Assembly: GCF_016862215.1 (NCBI RefSeq)
Contig: NZ_BOMN01000018.1
Location: 1-64,000, forward strand
Length of the DNA: 64,000 nucleotides
Reading direction: 5' to 3'
Origin: Winogradskya humida
Lineage (GTDB): Bacteria > Actinomycetota > Actinomycetes > Mycobacteriales > Micromonosporaceae
The notes under the pieces are model-generated. The model was not told the DNA's origin. It did no database searches and saw nothing but the letters and a program-made list of their open reading frames with translations. The first letter of the stretch is position 1. Each line of letters starts with the position of its first letter. The position numbers were made by a program, and so were the translations under genes. This document shows positions 8,623-17,899 of the stretch, in pieces.

Positions 8623-9500
8623 ATGCCTTCCTTCGACACCCCGCAGCCGATCCGCGCGACGCTTGAGATGTCCGTCGGCGACGTGCGGCTCGCCGCGAGC
8701 GACCGCCCCGACACCGTCGTCGACGTGCGCCCGAGCAACCCCGCCTCCGACCGTGACGTGCAGGCCGCCGAGCAGACCCGCGTCGAGTTCACCGATGGCC
8801 ACCTGCTGATCCGCACCCCCAAACCCCGCGGCATCGGCATGCTGGGCGTGCTCGGCAAGCCGGGCTCGGTCGACATCGACATCGCCCTGCCCACTGGCTC
8901 CGGCATGCGCCTCACGTCCGCTCTCGGCGCGATCCACAGCACCGGCGAGCTCGGCACCACCTACATCAAGACCGCGGCCGGCGACGTGCGCCTGGAGCGC
9001 ACCGGCACCCTCGATCTGACCACGGCCGCCGGTGAGGTCGTCGTGGACCGTGCGAACGGCGACGTCCGGATCACGACCGCCTCCGGCACCGTCGACGTGA
9101 TCGAGATCCGGGGCAACGCGGTGGTCAAGAATTCCAACGGTGCCACCCGAATCAGCCGGGTCGCCGGAAACCTCCGGGTAGCCAACGCCAACGGCGACAT
9201 CGTCGTCGGGTCGGCCGCCGCGGACGTGAACGCGTCGACCGCCAGCGGCAGCATCCGCGTCGACGAGGTCAGCCACGGCAGCGTCTCCGTCAAGACCGCC
9301 GCCGGCTCGTTACGGGTCGGGGTCGCCCGGGGCACGGCCGTCTACCTCGACCTCAACACCACTTTCGGCAAGGTCTCCAGCGAGCTGGCCGAGTCCGGCG
9401 CCCCCGAGCCCGGTGAGGGCCGCGTCGAGCTCAAGGCCCGCACGTCGTTCGGCAGCATCGAGGTCTTCCGCGCCACCGCGGCCACGGAGGCGGGGGCAGC

Positions 9501-9504
<4 letters not shown>
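8623..9504 (+). CDS. DUF4097 beta-strand repeat protein
   Basis: A 293-residue protein made of short repeating strands (TAAGDVRLERTG, TTAAGEVVVDRANG, TASGTVDVIEIRG, then NSNGATRIS, NANGDIVVG, TASGSIRVDEV and TAAGSLRVGV), the right-handed beta-solenoid pattern of the DUF4097/DUF4098 adhesin-like family. No signal peptide is seen, so it is probably cytoplasmic and may be a scaffold or sensor for the exporter encoded next (inference). I chose ATG 8623 (MPSFDTPQ), behind AAAGGA, over the ATG at 8599 that overlaps the upstream stop, because family members begin this way. It overlaps the ATPase start by 4 nt. Confidence 0.85.
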
Positions 9505-10414
<910 letters not shown>

Positions 10415-10418
<4 letters not shown>

Positions 10419-11188
10419 CAACCCTCGCCTACGCCGTGCGCGACTCGAACACCATGCTGCGCCGCAACCTCAGGCACACCCTGCGCTACCCACAGATGTC
10501 GGTCTTCCTCGCCGGCGCCCCGATCATCTTCCTGCTGCTGTTCGTCTACGTCTTCGGCGCCACACTCGGCGCCGGTCTCGGCGGCACGAGAGCCGACTAC
10601 CTGGCGTTCGTGGTCCCCGGCATCCTCATGCTCACCATCGGCGGCGCCACCACGGGAACCTCGGTCTCGGTGGCCTCGGACATCACCGAAGGCATCGCCG
10701 CACGCTTCCGCACCATGCCGATCGCCCGGGTCTCGATCCTCACCGGCCACGTTCTCGGCAGCATCATCCAGACCTTCGCCAGCCTCGTGATCGTCCTGGC
10801 GGTCGCCCTCGCCATCGGCTACCGCCCCACCGCAAACCCAGCCGCCTGGCTCGGCGTCATCGCCGTCCTCGCCATGGTCTGCTTCGCCTTCACCTGGCTC
10901 GCCGTCGCCCTCGGCCTCTCCGCCAAAACAGTCGAAGAAGCCAGCAACACCCCCATGCCCCTGACCCTGCTCCCCTTCCTGGGCAGCGGCTTCGTCCCCA
11001 CCGACACCATGCCCCCAGGCCTGCGCCAATTCGCCGAATACCAGCCCTTCACCCCCATCATGGAAACCGTCCGCTCCCTCCTCACCGGCCACTCCCCCGG
11101 CACCCACCTCCTGACAGCCACAGCCTGGTGCGCGGCCTTGGCCCTCATCGGCTACCTCTGGTCCCGCTACCGCTACAACCGCCTCTGA
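10415..11188 (+). CDS. ABC exporter permease (DrrB-like, ABC-2 type)
   Basis: A 257-residue inner-membrane ABC-2 permease with about six transmembrane segments, including FLAGAPIIFLLLFVYVF near the N-terminus and VPGILMLTIGGATTGTSV. The segment LPFLGSGFVPTDTMP followed by QPFTPIMETVR is the conserved ABC-2 C-terminal motif. It is coupled by ATGA to the ATPase and is the last gene of the RHH-DUF4097 operon. Just downstream lies a 7-bp minisatellite rather than an obvious terminator. Confidence 0.92.
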
Positions 11189-11218
11189 CACCCCCACCCG
11201 ACGCTGCCCCCGCTGGCA

Positions 11219-11332
11219 GCAGGCCGCAGGCAGCAGGCCGCAGGCAGCAGGCCGCAGGCAGCAGGCCGCAGGCCGCAGGCCGCAGGCCGCAGGCAGCAGG
11301 CCGCAGGCAGCCGCAGGCAGCAGGCAGCCGCA
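11219..11332. repeat. 7-bp minisatellite (GCAGGCC/GCAGGCA)
   Basis: About sixteen near-perfect 7-bp units alternate between GCAGGCC and GCAGGCA, with two small interruptions near the right end. The array starts 30 nt after the DrrB stop and lies between convergent genes. Seven bp is not a codon multiple, and the array is not part of a supported gene. Slippage-prone; function unknown. Confidence 0.9.
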
Positions 11333-11412
11333 AACCATTGACAACTAAAGAGAGAAGAGGACAGGGTCCGAGCACGGGGTGCCCGCTCCGCCACGAGAAA
11401 GAGGCAGCGGCC

Positions 11413-12366
11413 TCAACGGGCGAACAAGGATCGCACCGCCTCAGCCAGCCGGACCAGCAACGGCCCGGCATCACCGCCACCGCCACCGCCACCGCCACCG
11501 CCACCGCCACCGCCACCGCCACCCTCGATGGTCCAGCTGAGGATGTCGCCCGGGGTGATGGTCAGCGAGCGGCGGAGGTGGTGGGGCAGCCGGAGGCCGT
11601 CGAGTTCGGCGAGTTGTACCGCGTCGTGCAGGTCTTTCGCCGCGGAGGAGCCATTTGCGGCCTGGTCCGCGTGGAGCCAGTGCAGTTTCCAGGCCAGTGA
11701 CAACTCACGGCTTGCGGTCCACAGGGCGACAGGCGGACGGCCGTCTGCGCGGGGAACGGCCGTGAGCACCGGGGGTTCGGGCAGGCGTTCGTCGTAGGCG
11801 AAGTCGACCTGGACGCTGCCCGATTCGCCGGAGCGCGACTGCCAGGGGATGTGGATCCGCACGCCTGAGCCTTCGGCGTACTCGGTGTAGCCCCAGCTTG
11901 CGTCGCGTTCGACCTTGTCGGGGTGGAGCCGCACCCCGTCGCCGGTCTCGGGCCGGGCCGTCAGTTCCTCGAGCAGGGCGCTGTGCGGCCAGCTGAGTTC
12001 GTATCCGTCGACGTCGGTGTCGGAGATCCAGCGCAGGCCTTCCGGTGGCACCCGCGGATGGTGCCCTCCGGTGTCGAGGTCCTCGCACTCCCAGATCTCG
12101 GAGCGGACGCCGTGCGCCACCTCGGGCCAGTGGCGCACCGGATCCAGCTTGGACACATAGGGGTAGGGGTCGATGTCGTCACGCGGCACGAACTCCATCG
12201 GCCGGACCATCCAATCGATGTCGCCCGGCGGCCGCGCCCGGTCCCCCACCCACGCCGGCATGGTCATGCTGCCCCGGAGCACCAGCACCCCGGCCAGCCA
12301 CGACCCGTCCACCACCGCCAGGACGTGATCGAGCGCGGCCCGCTGCCCCGGAGTTGTCCCACCCAC
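11413..12366 (-). CDS. AbiEii/AbiGii-like nucleotidyltransferase with polyglycine tail
   Basis: A 317-residue protein resembling the nucleotidyltransferase AbiEii/AbiGii toxin family. LVLRGSMTM followed by RPPGDIDWMV fits the GS...DxD catalytic motif, and SLAWKLHWLHAD with KDLHDAVQLAE fits the downstream E/K..KD helices. Such proteins transfer NMPs to RNA or protein targets in abortive-infection toxin-antitoxin pairs, but no AbiEi-like antitoxin lies next to it, so a housekeeping role is possible. Start uncertain: GTG 12366 begins the conserved part, while the open frame extends to 12489 through low-complexity Arg-rich sequence. A run of about 17 Gly near the C-terminus is coded by a hexanucleotide repeat. 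Confidence 0.65.
   Translation of the reverse strand: MGGTTPGQRAALDHVLAVVDGSWLAGVLVLRGSMTMPAWVGDRARPPGDIDWMVRPMEFVPRDDIDPYPYVSKLDPVRHWPEVAHGVRSEIWECEDLDTGGHHPRVPPEGLRWISDTDVDGYELSWPHSALLEELTARPETGDGVRLHPDKVERDASWGYTEYAEGSGVRIHIPWQSRSGESGSVQVDFAYDERLPEPPVLTAVPRADGRPPVALWTASRELSLAWKLHWLHADQAANGSSAAKDLHDAVQLAELDGLRLPHHLRRSLTITPGDILSWTIEGGGGGGGGGGGGGGGGGDAGPLLVRLAEAVRSLFAR
11470..11520 (-). repeat. Hexanucleotide repeat coding a glycine tract
   Basis: About eight or nine uninterrupted CCGCCA units (GGTGGC on the coding strand). Each adds two glycines to the AbiEii-like protein just before its final helix DAGPLLVRLAEAVRSLF. Unit gain or loss keeps the frame, so tract length can vary without destroying the gene. 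Confidence 0.9.
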
Positions 12367-12435
12367 GGGCCGAGAGGCTACCGCCGGGGTACGACAGAAA
12401 GCCTCGGGCCTTGCAGAAACCCGAGCGGGGCAGTT

Positions 12436-12516
12436 GACCCTGCGCGAGAGAAACCGGGCGCAAGAAGCCGGACGCGAAGCCGGGCGCACGAAGCCGGACG
12501 TAAGAGAAACCGGGTG
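12436..12516. repeat. Imperfect 11-16 bp GAAGCCGG repeats
   Basis: AGAAACCGGGCGCA, AGAAGCCGGACGC, GAAGCCGGGCGCAC, GAAGCCGGACGTA and AGAAACCGGG follow one another. The array occupies the gap between the AbiEii-like gene and the F420 oxidoreductase. The outer units are AAACCGGG and the inner ones AAGCCGG, suggesting an ancestral block duplication. Confidence 0.7.
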
Positions 12517-12528
12517 ATGAAGAGCGGT

Positions 12529-13386
12529 TTACGAAGGGGCGATGAGCTCGTCGGCCACCCATTGGGCGACGCCCTCGGGATAGGGCGCGGGGAGGCCGAG
12601 GACGATGTGGTGGAAGCCGGCGTCCGTTGCCGCGCGGATCGCGGTACGGGTGGGTGCGGGATCGGTGTAGGTGACTCCCAGGTGGATCGAGCGGGTGATG
12701 TCCGCGGGGTTGCGGCCGATCTCGGCGCAGTAGCGGTCTAGCAGGGCGCTGCGGGAGATGACGTCCGGCATGTTGCCGCCGGGGATGTTCCAGATGTCCG
12801 CGTGGGTGGCGACCACGCGGAGGAGGGCGGAGGAGCGGCCGCCGATGACGATCGGCGGGTGGGGGTGCTGGACCGGTTTGGGGTTGCAGTAGGCGCCGGT
12901 CAGCCGGACGTACTCGCCGTCGAAGTCGAACGGCTCGGGTGACGTCCACAGGTGGCGGATGACGGTGCAGGCCTCGGCGAGGCTGCCCATGGAGTGCGCG
13001 AAATCGTGGAAGGGAAGGCCGTGGGCCTCGTACTCGCGGCGGGCGAGGGGGTGGTCGGGGCGGGAGCCGGCGCCGATGCCGAAGTCGAGGCGGCCGCCGG
13101 AGACGACGTCGACCGTGGCGGCGATCTTGGCAAGCATGGCCGGTGGGCGGAAACGGTTGCTGGTGACGAGGAGGCCGAGGCGCAGGCGGCGGGTCTGGGC
13201 GGCGAGGGCTGAGAGCAGGGTCCAGCCTTCGTACGCCGGGCCGAGCGGGTCGCCGCCGATCGGCATCAGGTGGTCGAACAGCCACGCGTGCTCGATCTGG
13301 GGTACGCCGTCCGCCTCCTGCCACACCCGCAGGATGTCCTCATAGCCGACCTGCATCGGGGCGGTCATGATCCCGAAGCGTGGCAT
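12529..13386 (-). CDS. LLM-class F420-dependent oxidoreductase
   Basis: A 285-residue TIM-barrel flavin/F420 oxidoreductase of the luciferase-like monooxygenase superfamily. It begins MPRFGIMTAPMQV and shows the typical RLRLGLLVTSNRFRPPAMLAK and GRLDFGIGAGSR strands and the HPHPPIVIGGRS phosphate-binding turn near residue 170. The substrate is unknown. I chose ATG 13386 because it follows the upstream hydrolase stop by one nucleotide (TGACATG) and begins the conserved domain; a longer frame would overlap the hydrolase. The tight spacing suggests co-transcription. Confidence 0.9.
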   Translation of the reverse strand: MPRFGIMTAPMQVGYEDILRVWQEADGVPQIEHAWLFDHLMPIGGDPLGPAYEGWTLLSALAAQTRRLRLGLLVTSNRFRPPAMLAKIAATVDVVSGGRLDFGIGAGSRPDHPLARREYEAHGLPFHDFAHSMGSLAEACTVIRHLWTSPEPFDFDGEYVRLTGAYCNPKPVQHPHPPIVIGGRSSALLRVVATHADIWNIPGGNMPDVISRSALLDRYCAEIGRNPADITRSIHLGVTYTDPAPTRTAIRAATDAGFHHIVLGLPAPYPEGVAQWVADELIAPS

Positions 13387-13387
13387 G

Positions 13388-14263
13388 TCAGCTCTTCGAC
13401 TCGACGGTGCCCAGCGGGGAGGCTTCGGCGGCCAGCGGTGCATCCGACGGGTAGAGGACGCTGCGCAGGTAGTTCACGCTGAGTTCGCGGACCAGGGCGA
13501 CCCGGGCGGGATCCTCGTCGGTCGTTTCGGTGACCAGATATCCGGAGAGCCCGCCGAGGCTGTGCTCGGCGCCGAAGAGGGTGAGCAGGGTCTTCGGGGC
13601 GGGGCTCAGGTGGTACGCATCGGTGAACCATTCGGGTCCGCGCACCGAGAGCGGCGAGTCGTCCTTGTCGCCGGCGACGATGAGGGCCGGGGCGGTCAGG
13701 CCGTCGAAGGTGGGGCTCATGAACGGGAAGTGCTCCGCGGCGAACGGGCTCAGGTCGGCACCGCCCGTGCCGGGGATGGCGAACAGGACGCCCGCCTTGA
13801 TCCGCGGGTCGGTCATGTCGTCCTCGCCGACGACGCCCGCGCCCAGCAGTGTGCTTGCTGTCTGGGCTCCCCAGGAGTGGCCGGCGACGGCGATGCGGGT
13901 GTGGTCGAGGCGGCCGGCGAGCCCGGGGACCGCGGCTTCGAGGACGTCGAGGTTGTCGAGGATGCGGGTCAGGTCCTCGACGCGGGTACGCCAGATGGCC
14001 GGGTAGCGGGGGTCGTCCGGGGTGACGTTCAGCGTCCGGGAGTCGAGGTGGGTGGGCTGGAACACCGCGAAACCGCTGGCCGTCCAGAAGTCGACCATGG
14101 GGGCGTACGAGTTCATCGACTGACTGAAGCCGTGCGAGAAGACGATGATCGGGAGCTGGTCGCCGGTGGCCGGCGCCGAGATGCGTACCTGCAGGTCGTC
14201 GCCGCGGTCCGGGGCGGGCAGCGTCACCGGGGCGAGCGAGAGGATCGGGGTCGGGACGGTCAT
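13388..14263 (-). CDS. Alpha/beta hydrolase (chlorophyllase/PETase-like fold)
   Basis: A 291-residue serine hydrolase. The oxyanion region is VFSHGFSQS, the nucleophile elbow GHSWG falls near residue 134, the acid is probably the Asp in IVAGDKDD, and the His is in GAEHSLGG. This resembles chlorophyllase-like and dienelactone-hydrolase-like proteins; the true ester substrate is unknown. No signal peptide is seen. A GGAGGAG box lies 6 nt upstream of the ATG. A sharp palindrome 62 nt upstream suggests TetR-type control. It is followed after one nucleotide by the F420 oxidoreductase. Confidence 0.88.
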   Translation of the reverse strand: MTVPTPILSLAPVTLPAPDRGDDLQVRISAPATGDQLPIIVFSHGFSQSMNSYAPMVDFWTASGFAVFQPTHLDSRTLNVTPDDPRYPAIWRTRVEDLTRILDNLDVLEAAVPGLAGRLDHTRIAVAGHSWGAQTASTLLGAGVVGEDDMTDPRIKAGVLFAIPGTGGADLSPFAAEHFPFMSPTFDGLTAPALIVAGDKDDSPLSVRGPEWFTDAYHLSPAPKTLLTLFGAEHSLGGLSGYLVTETTDEDPARVALVRELSVNYLRSVLYPSDAPLAAEASPLGTVESKS

Positions 14264-14324
14264 GGGTTTCTCCTCCGGGGAGTGGCATCATGGACAAGCG
14301 GATCCTTGTTCCGTTAATGAACAT

Positions 14325-14341
14325 ACGGAACTCAGTTCCGT
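14325..14341. promoter_or_regulatory. TetR-type palindrome without an adjacent TetR gene
   Basis: ACGGAACTCAGTTCCGT is a perfect 8+8 bp palindrome around a central C, upstream of the hydrolase-oxidoreductase pair. Size, odd symmetry and position fit a TetR-family operator. The expected divergent regulator is absent; instead a truncated DUF1801 relic begins 51 nt away. Confidence 0.7.
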
Positions 14342-14391
14342 TTGCCAAGGAGTCTGCGGGACAGTGTGATGCGCGCAACCGATGAGGAGAG

Positions 14392-14637
14392 GTCGTCTGC
14401 TTCTTCCAGGCCGTGGACAAGTTCAAGGCCCGCTACGAGACGCTGGGCTTCAACGACGTAGCGAGCCTGAAGGACGGCACCATGTGGCCGACCGCCTTCG
14501 CCCTGCCGGAGCTGACCGACGAGGACGTGGCCAGGATCGGCGCACTGATCAAGAAGGCAGCAGGGCAGGAAGGGCGGCAGGGCAGGATAAGCAGCAGGGT
14601 TAGGAAGGGCGGCAGGGCAAGAGGGGCGGCAGGATAA
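14392..14637 (+). pseudogene. 5'-truncated DUF1801-family relic
   Basis: The frame [18 protein letters not shown] through [14 protein letters not shown] to [10 protein letters not shown] matches the C-terminal ~55 residues of DUF1801 (YdhG-like) proteins, normally about 120-150 residues. The N-terminal half is missing and an in-frame TGA at 14383 sits just before the homology, so the domain is not made. After AAG near 14570 the frame runs into purine-rich GGGCGGCAGGG repeats and loses similarity. A deletion that removed the DUF1801 N-terminus and perhaps a neighbouring TetR gene would explain the orphan palindrome (inference). Confidence 0.7.
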
Positions 14638-14648
14638 AGGGCCGCGGG

Positions 14649-15005
14649 TCAGCGGCGGGCGAGGCGGCGTTCGCCGGAGGCGCCGGTGGCGTACGGCAGG
14701 TTGTAGTGGGCGTAGACGGCGGGTTCTTCGGCTGCCGTAAGTTCGCCGTCGGTGTCGATGGTGGGCGCGTCGGCGGCGAGTTTCTTGTCGTAGCGCACGC
14801 GGACCGCTTGGGGGGATACCGTCGCGCCGTCGACGGGGACGAAGGCGAGCCGGTGGCGGCCTACGAAGCCGACCTTCACGGTGACGAAGGCGGGTTCGTC
14901 GGTGGCGGTGTCGACGTAGACCGCTTCGAGTTCGCCGATCTTGCCGCCGTCGGGGTCGATGACCTTTTCGCCGCGCCAGTCGCGCAGGTTCTCCGCTGGA
15001 AACAT
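14649..15005 (-). CDS. PRC-barrel domain protein
   Basis: A 118-residue protein. Residues ~5-75 form a PRC-barrel-like beta domain (LRDWRGEKVIDPDGGKIGELEAVYVD, seen in two blocks, then a strand FVGRHRLAFVPVDGATV). PRC-barrels occur in RimM, photosynthetic reaction centre H and many small stress-associated actinobacterial proteins; the specific role here is unknown. No signal peptide. It is divergent from the YCII gene with a 59-nt gap. Confidence 0.82.
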   Translation of the reverse strand: MFPAENLRDWRGEKVIDPDGGKIGELEAVYVDTATDEPAFVTVKVGFVGRHRLAFVPVDGATVSPQAVRVRYDKKLAADAPTIDTDGELTAAEEPAVYAHYNLPYATGASGERRLARR

Positions 15006-15064
15006 GGCTTACGAGTGCCCCGCGTGGCGCGCGACAAACAAAAGGGCACGTTAGCGTGCATGTC

Positions 15065-15391
15065 ATGGCGACTTTTGTGACGATCGGTTACGGCGACCAG
15101 AAGGGCTACGACCGCACTGAGGCCTCGGTGCGGGACGCTGCCCACGAGCACGACGCCCGCCTCAGGGAGACGGGCGTCGTGATGGGGATCGCGGGGCCAC
15201 CGGTTCAGGTTCGCAACCCGGACGCGGGCGGCGTGACCGTGGAGCAGGGTGCGTACCTGTCGTCAGGTCTGCCGATCGCGGGTTTCGCGCTCATCGAGGC
15301 GGATTCCCTCGAGGAGGCGATCGGTCTGGCCTCGAAGTCGCCGTGCGCGGTGGCGCACGGCGTCATCGAAGTCTGGCCGTTGCAGACCTGA
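15065..15391 (+). CDS. YCII-related (YciI/dimeric alpha-beta barrel) protein
   Basis: A 108-residue protein of the YCII-related fold. MATFVTIGYGDQKGYDRT, the His-containing RDAAHEHDARLRE helix and a final VIEVWPL strand are typical of actinobacterial members, some of which are misnamed DGPF/PhnB-like. Its reaction is unknown; the conserved His and Asp suggest a small acid-base enzyme. I chose ATG 15065; a GTG at 15056, 9 nt after AAAGGG, would add three residues. A minisatellite starts at or just after its stop codon. Confidence 0.8.
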   Translation: MATFVTIGYGDQKGYDRTEASVRDAAHEHDARLRETGVVMGIAGPPVQVRNPDAGGVTVEQGAYLSSGLPIAGFALIEADSLEEAIGLASKSPCAVAHGVIEVWPLQT

Positions 15392-15464
15392 CCAGACCCG
15401 GCCACTGCAGATCTCAGCAGCCCTGGCCGCTGCGGACTCTGCCTCTGCAGACCCTGCCAGTGCA

Positions 15465-15634
15465 GACCTGAGCAGACCCGGCCGCTGCAGACCTGAGCGG
15501 ACCTGGCCGCTGCAGACCTGAGCGGACCCGGCCGCTGCGGACCTGAGCGGACCCGGCCGCTGCGGACCCTGCCGCTGCAGACCTGGCCGCTGCAGACCTG
15601 GCCGCTGCAGATCTGAGCAGACCCGGCCGCTGCA
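15465..15634. repeat. Composite 25/15-bp minisatellite
   Basis: Full 25-bp units start at 15465, 15490, 15515, 15540 and 15610; three 15-bp short units start at 15565, 15580 and 15595. A long unit is GACCTGAGCG joined to GACCCGGCCGCTGCA, and the short unit is the second part alone. Degenerate units extend left to the YCII stop, so nearly all of the 291-nt gap 15392-15682 is repeat. Units contain CTGCAG and GGCCGC dyads and could fold. No gene is supported here. Confidence 0.9.
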
Positions 15635-15682
15635 GGAACAAGGTTGCAGGAACAAGAGGTGTGGCTGCACCGAACCAGAGGG

Positions 15683-17863
15683 CTACGGCCCGGAGACCAG
15701 GTATTCGACCTGGTGTCCGCTGTTGACGGCGGCGCCCTTGCTGTTGATGACGTGGGAGATGGTGCCGGTGCCGCCGAGGGAGACCGTGACCATGTCGGTG
15801 AACTTGATGCCGGTCTTGGCGGGGACCTCGAAGGCGTGGGCGTTGACGACTGCGGGGTTGACGTTGAAGTAGGCGTAGCTGCCGAGGCCCCACGCCTGGT
15901 GGTTGTTGACCGTGTCGGCGACCTTGTACGCCGCCCAGCCCTGGGTGCTGCCGTTCATGTAGGCGGCCTGGTTCGGCGGGTCGTAGGGCAGCTCGTTCTG
16001 GTAGAAGTAGGTGCGGCCGTTCTCGCCGTTCCAGATGGTCTGGTACTGCTGGTAGTGCTCGACGAAGAGGCCGTAGAACGTGACGTCGTCGCCGTTGACG
16101 ATCAGGCCGTTGGCGGCGGTGTTGACCGTCCAGCCGACCGTGCCGCCGTTGCCGTGGTCGGCGCGCCAGATCCAGGCGTGGTCGCCGATGACGTCGTCGC
16201 TGTTGATGCGCAGCGACACCGTGGCCTTGCCCGCGATCGAGCCGCCGATGCGGAAGAACACGTCGGAGAGCACCGTCGGGTCGGCGCTGTGGTCAGTGGC
16301 GGAACCGTTCGGGCCGACCTCCATGAGGACCGCCGAGTTGGTGGTGCCGGCATCGATCAAGAGCCCTGCTACGCGTACGCCGTCCACGTCGGCGACGTTG
16401 ACAGCCGTGACGCCGCCGTCGGGGATGAACGTCGCCAGGCCGAGCCCGAGGACGACCGTGTCGGCGCGGGTGACGTTGAGCGGCGCGTTCAGGTGGTACG
16501 TCGCCGGGGTGACGAGCAGGTTCTTGCCGGCAGCGAGCGCGGCGTTGATCGTCGCCGAGGTGTCGCCCGGCTTGACGATGTAGAACGTGCTGATCGGCAG
16601 CGAGGAGCCGGCCGGGGTGCCGGACGCCCACGAGGTGCCGGTGGAGTTGCTGCGCACCGACGGGACGAACACCTGGTAGGCGCCGGCGCTGTCGACGTAC
16701 AGATAAGGCTTCTCGGCGATTTTCGGGGTCTGGCCGACGGTGGTGTAGGGCGGGCTCGGGAAGCTGTTCGCGGGGGCGCCCTGGTCGCCGACGAAGACCT
16801 GGTTCCAGTTGGAGCCGTTCCAGCTGCCCATCTGGGAGTTGCGGGTGAGCCACTGCTGCTGCGACCCGGACTGGATCTGCCCGTCGATCTTGGTGTCGGA
16901 CATGAAGCCGCCGGAGGACCAGCCGCCGTCGGAGAGCGCGAGGTTGCCGCGGACGTGCATGCGGCGGTACGGCGCGGCCTGGGACACGGCCCAGCGGTCG
17001 AGGCCGTCACCGGGTGTGACGGAGAGGCCCTCGGCGGAGCGCCAGAAGTTCTGGGTGGCGTTCTGCGAGCCGTCCGGCCACCAGTCGGCCTCGGCGTGGA
17101 CATGGCCGTTGATGGTGACGGCGTCCGGGGTGAGGCCGAGCCCGGCGACCTGGGTGAAGAAGCCGACGTTCGCGTCGACGTTGTAGGTGCCCGGCTTGAA
17201 CAGCAGCGCGTACCGCTGGGTGCCGAACTGGTTGCTGACCTGCTGGTTGAACACCGTCGTGAGCCGCGACTGGATCGTCGACGCGGACATCGACGGATCG
17301 AAGACCGAAACGTTGGGGCCGAGGTCGGGGTTCGTGGGGTTGGGTGGCACGGTGGTGGGCGGGGAGGTGGGTGGCGTGGTGGCCCCGTTCACCGTCCACT
17401 TCTGGTTCGCGGAGCCCGTACACGTCCAGAGCTGCAGTTTTGCCCCGTCCGCCTGGTTGTTGTCCTTGATGTCGAGGCACTTGTTGGCCTTGACGTTGAC
17501 CAGGTCGTGCGTCGAGGCGTTGTAGGTCCACTGCTGGCTGTTGAGGCCGGCGTAGCAGTCCCACATGTGGACGGCGGCGCCGTCGGTGGTGGCCCCGTTG
17601 GCGACGTCGAGGCACTTGCCGAGCGCCTTGAGGGTGAGGTCGTCGCCGTACGTCCAGGTCTGGTTGGGCCCGGTGGAGCAGGCCCAGGTCTGCGGCAGGT
17701 TGCCGTTGGCGGTGCTGCCATCGGTGACGTCGAGGCATTTGCCGTTGGCGGAGCTGACGACGCTGCCCGTGGTGGCGGCGAGCGCGCTGGTGACGCCGGC
17801 GATACCCAGGCCACCGACCACGACGGCCGGGACCAGGATCGCCAGTAAGCGGCGTTTCTTCAC
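15683..17863 (-). CDS. Secreted ricin-lectin plus GH55-like beta-helix protein
   Basis: A 726-residue exported protein. A Sec signal peptide (MKKRR, a hydrophobic core, cleavage after TSALA) is followed by a ricin-type beta-trefoil at ~31-160 with three Q-x-W repeats (NQTWTYG, SQQWTYN, NQKWTVN) and paired KCLD motifs. A Pro/Thr linker (~160-180) leads to a ~540-residue right-handed beta-helix resembling GH55/pectin-lyase-like proteins. The trefoil probably binds polysaccharide and the helix may cleave it; I cannot identify the catalytic acid, so activity is unproven. Homologues are often mislabelled adenylyl cyclase. It follows the alginate-lyase-like gene after 36 nt, suggesting a joint polysaccharide role. 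Confidence 0.8.
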   Translation of the reverse strand: MKKRRLLAILVPAVVVGGLGIAGVTSALAATTGSVVSSANGKCLDVTDGSTANGNLPQTWACSTGPNQTWTYGDDLTLKALGKCLDVANGATTDGAAVHMWDCYAGLNSQQWTYNASTHDLVNVKANKCLDIKDNNQADGAKLQLWTCTGSANQKWTVNGATTPPTSPPTTVPPNPTNPDLGPNVSVFDPSMSASTIQSRLTTVFNQQVSNQFGTQRYALLFKPGTYNVDANVGFFTQVAGLGLTPDAVTINGHVHAEADWWPDGSQNATQNFWRSAEGLSVTPGDGLDRWAVSQAAPYRRMHVRGNLALSDGGWSSGGFMSDTKIDGQIQSGSQQQWLTRNSQMGSWNGSNWNQVFVGDQGAPANSFPSPPYTTVGQTPKIAEKPYLYVDSAGAYQVFVPSVRSNSTGTSWASGTPAGSSLPISTFYIVKPGDTSATINAALAAGKNLLVTPATYHLNAPLNVTRADTVVLGLGLATFIPDGGVTAVNVADVDGVRVAGLLIDAGTTNSAVLMEVGPNGSATDHSADPTVLSDVFFRIGGSIAGKATVSLRINSDDVIGDHAWIWRADHGNGGTVGWTVNTAANGLIVNGDDVTFYGLFVEHYQQYQTIWNGENGRTYFYQNELPYDPPNQAAYMNGSTQGWAAYKVADTVNNHQAWGLGSYAYFNVNPAVVNAHAFEVPAKTGIKFTDMVTVSLGGTGTISHVINSKGAAVNSGHQVEYLVSGP

Positions 17864-17899
17864 AATAAGTCCTTACGCGAAGACGAAACGAGAAGACGA

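Noticed and set aside
13388..14263. Secreted PET-degrading enzyme
   Set aside because: The fold is similar but there is no signal peptide and no aromatic-rich subsite evidence; kept as a general hydrolase.
15392..15634. CRISPR-like array
   Set aside because: Units are contiguous without unique spacers and no cas gene is near; it is a minisatellite.
15644..17848. 734-codon plus-strand frame opposite the beta-helix gene
   Set aside because: The minus strand has a signal peptide, QxW lectin repeats and normal codon use; the plus frame is Gly/Val/Arg-rich and featureless.
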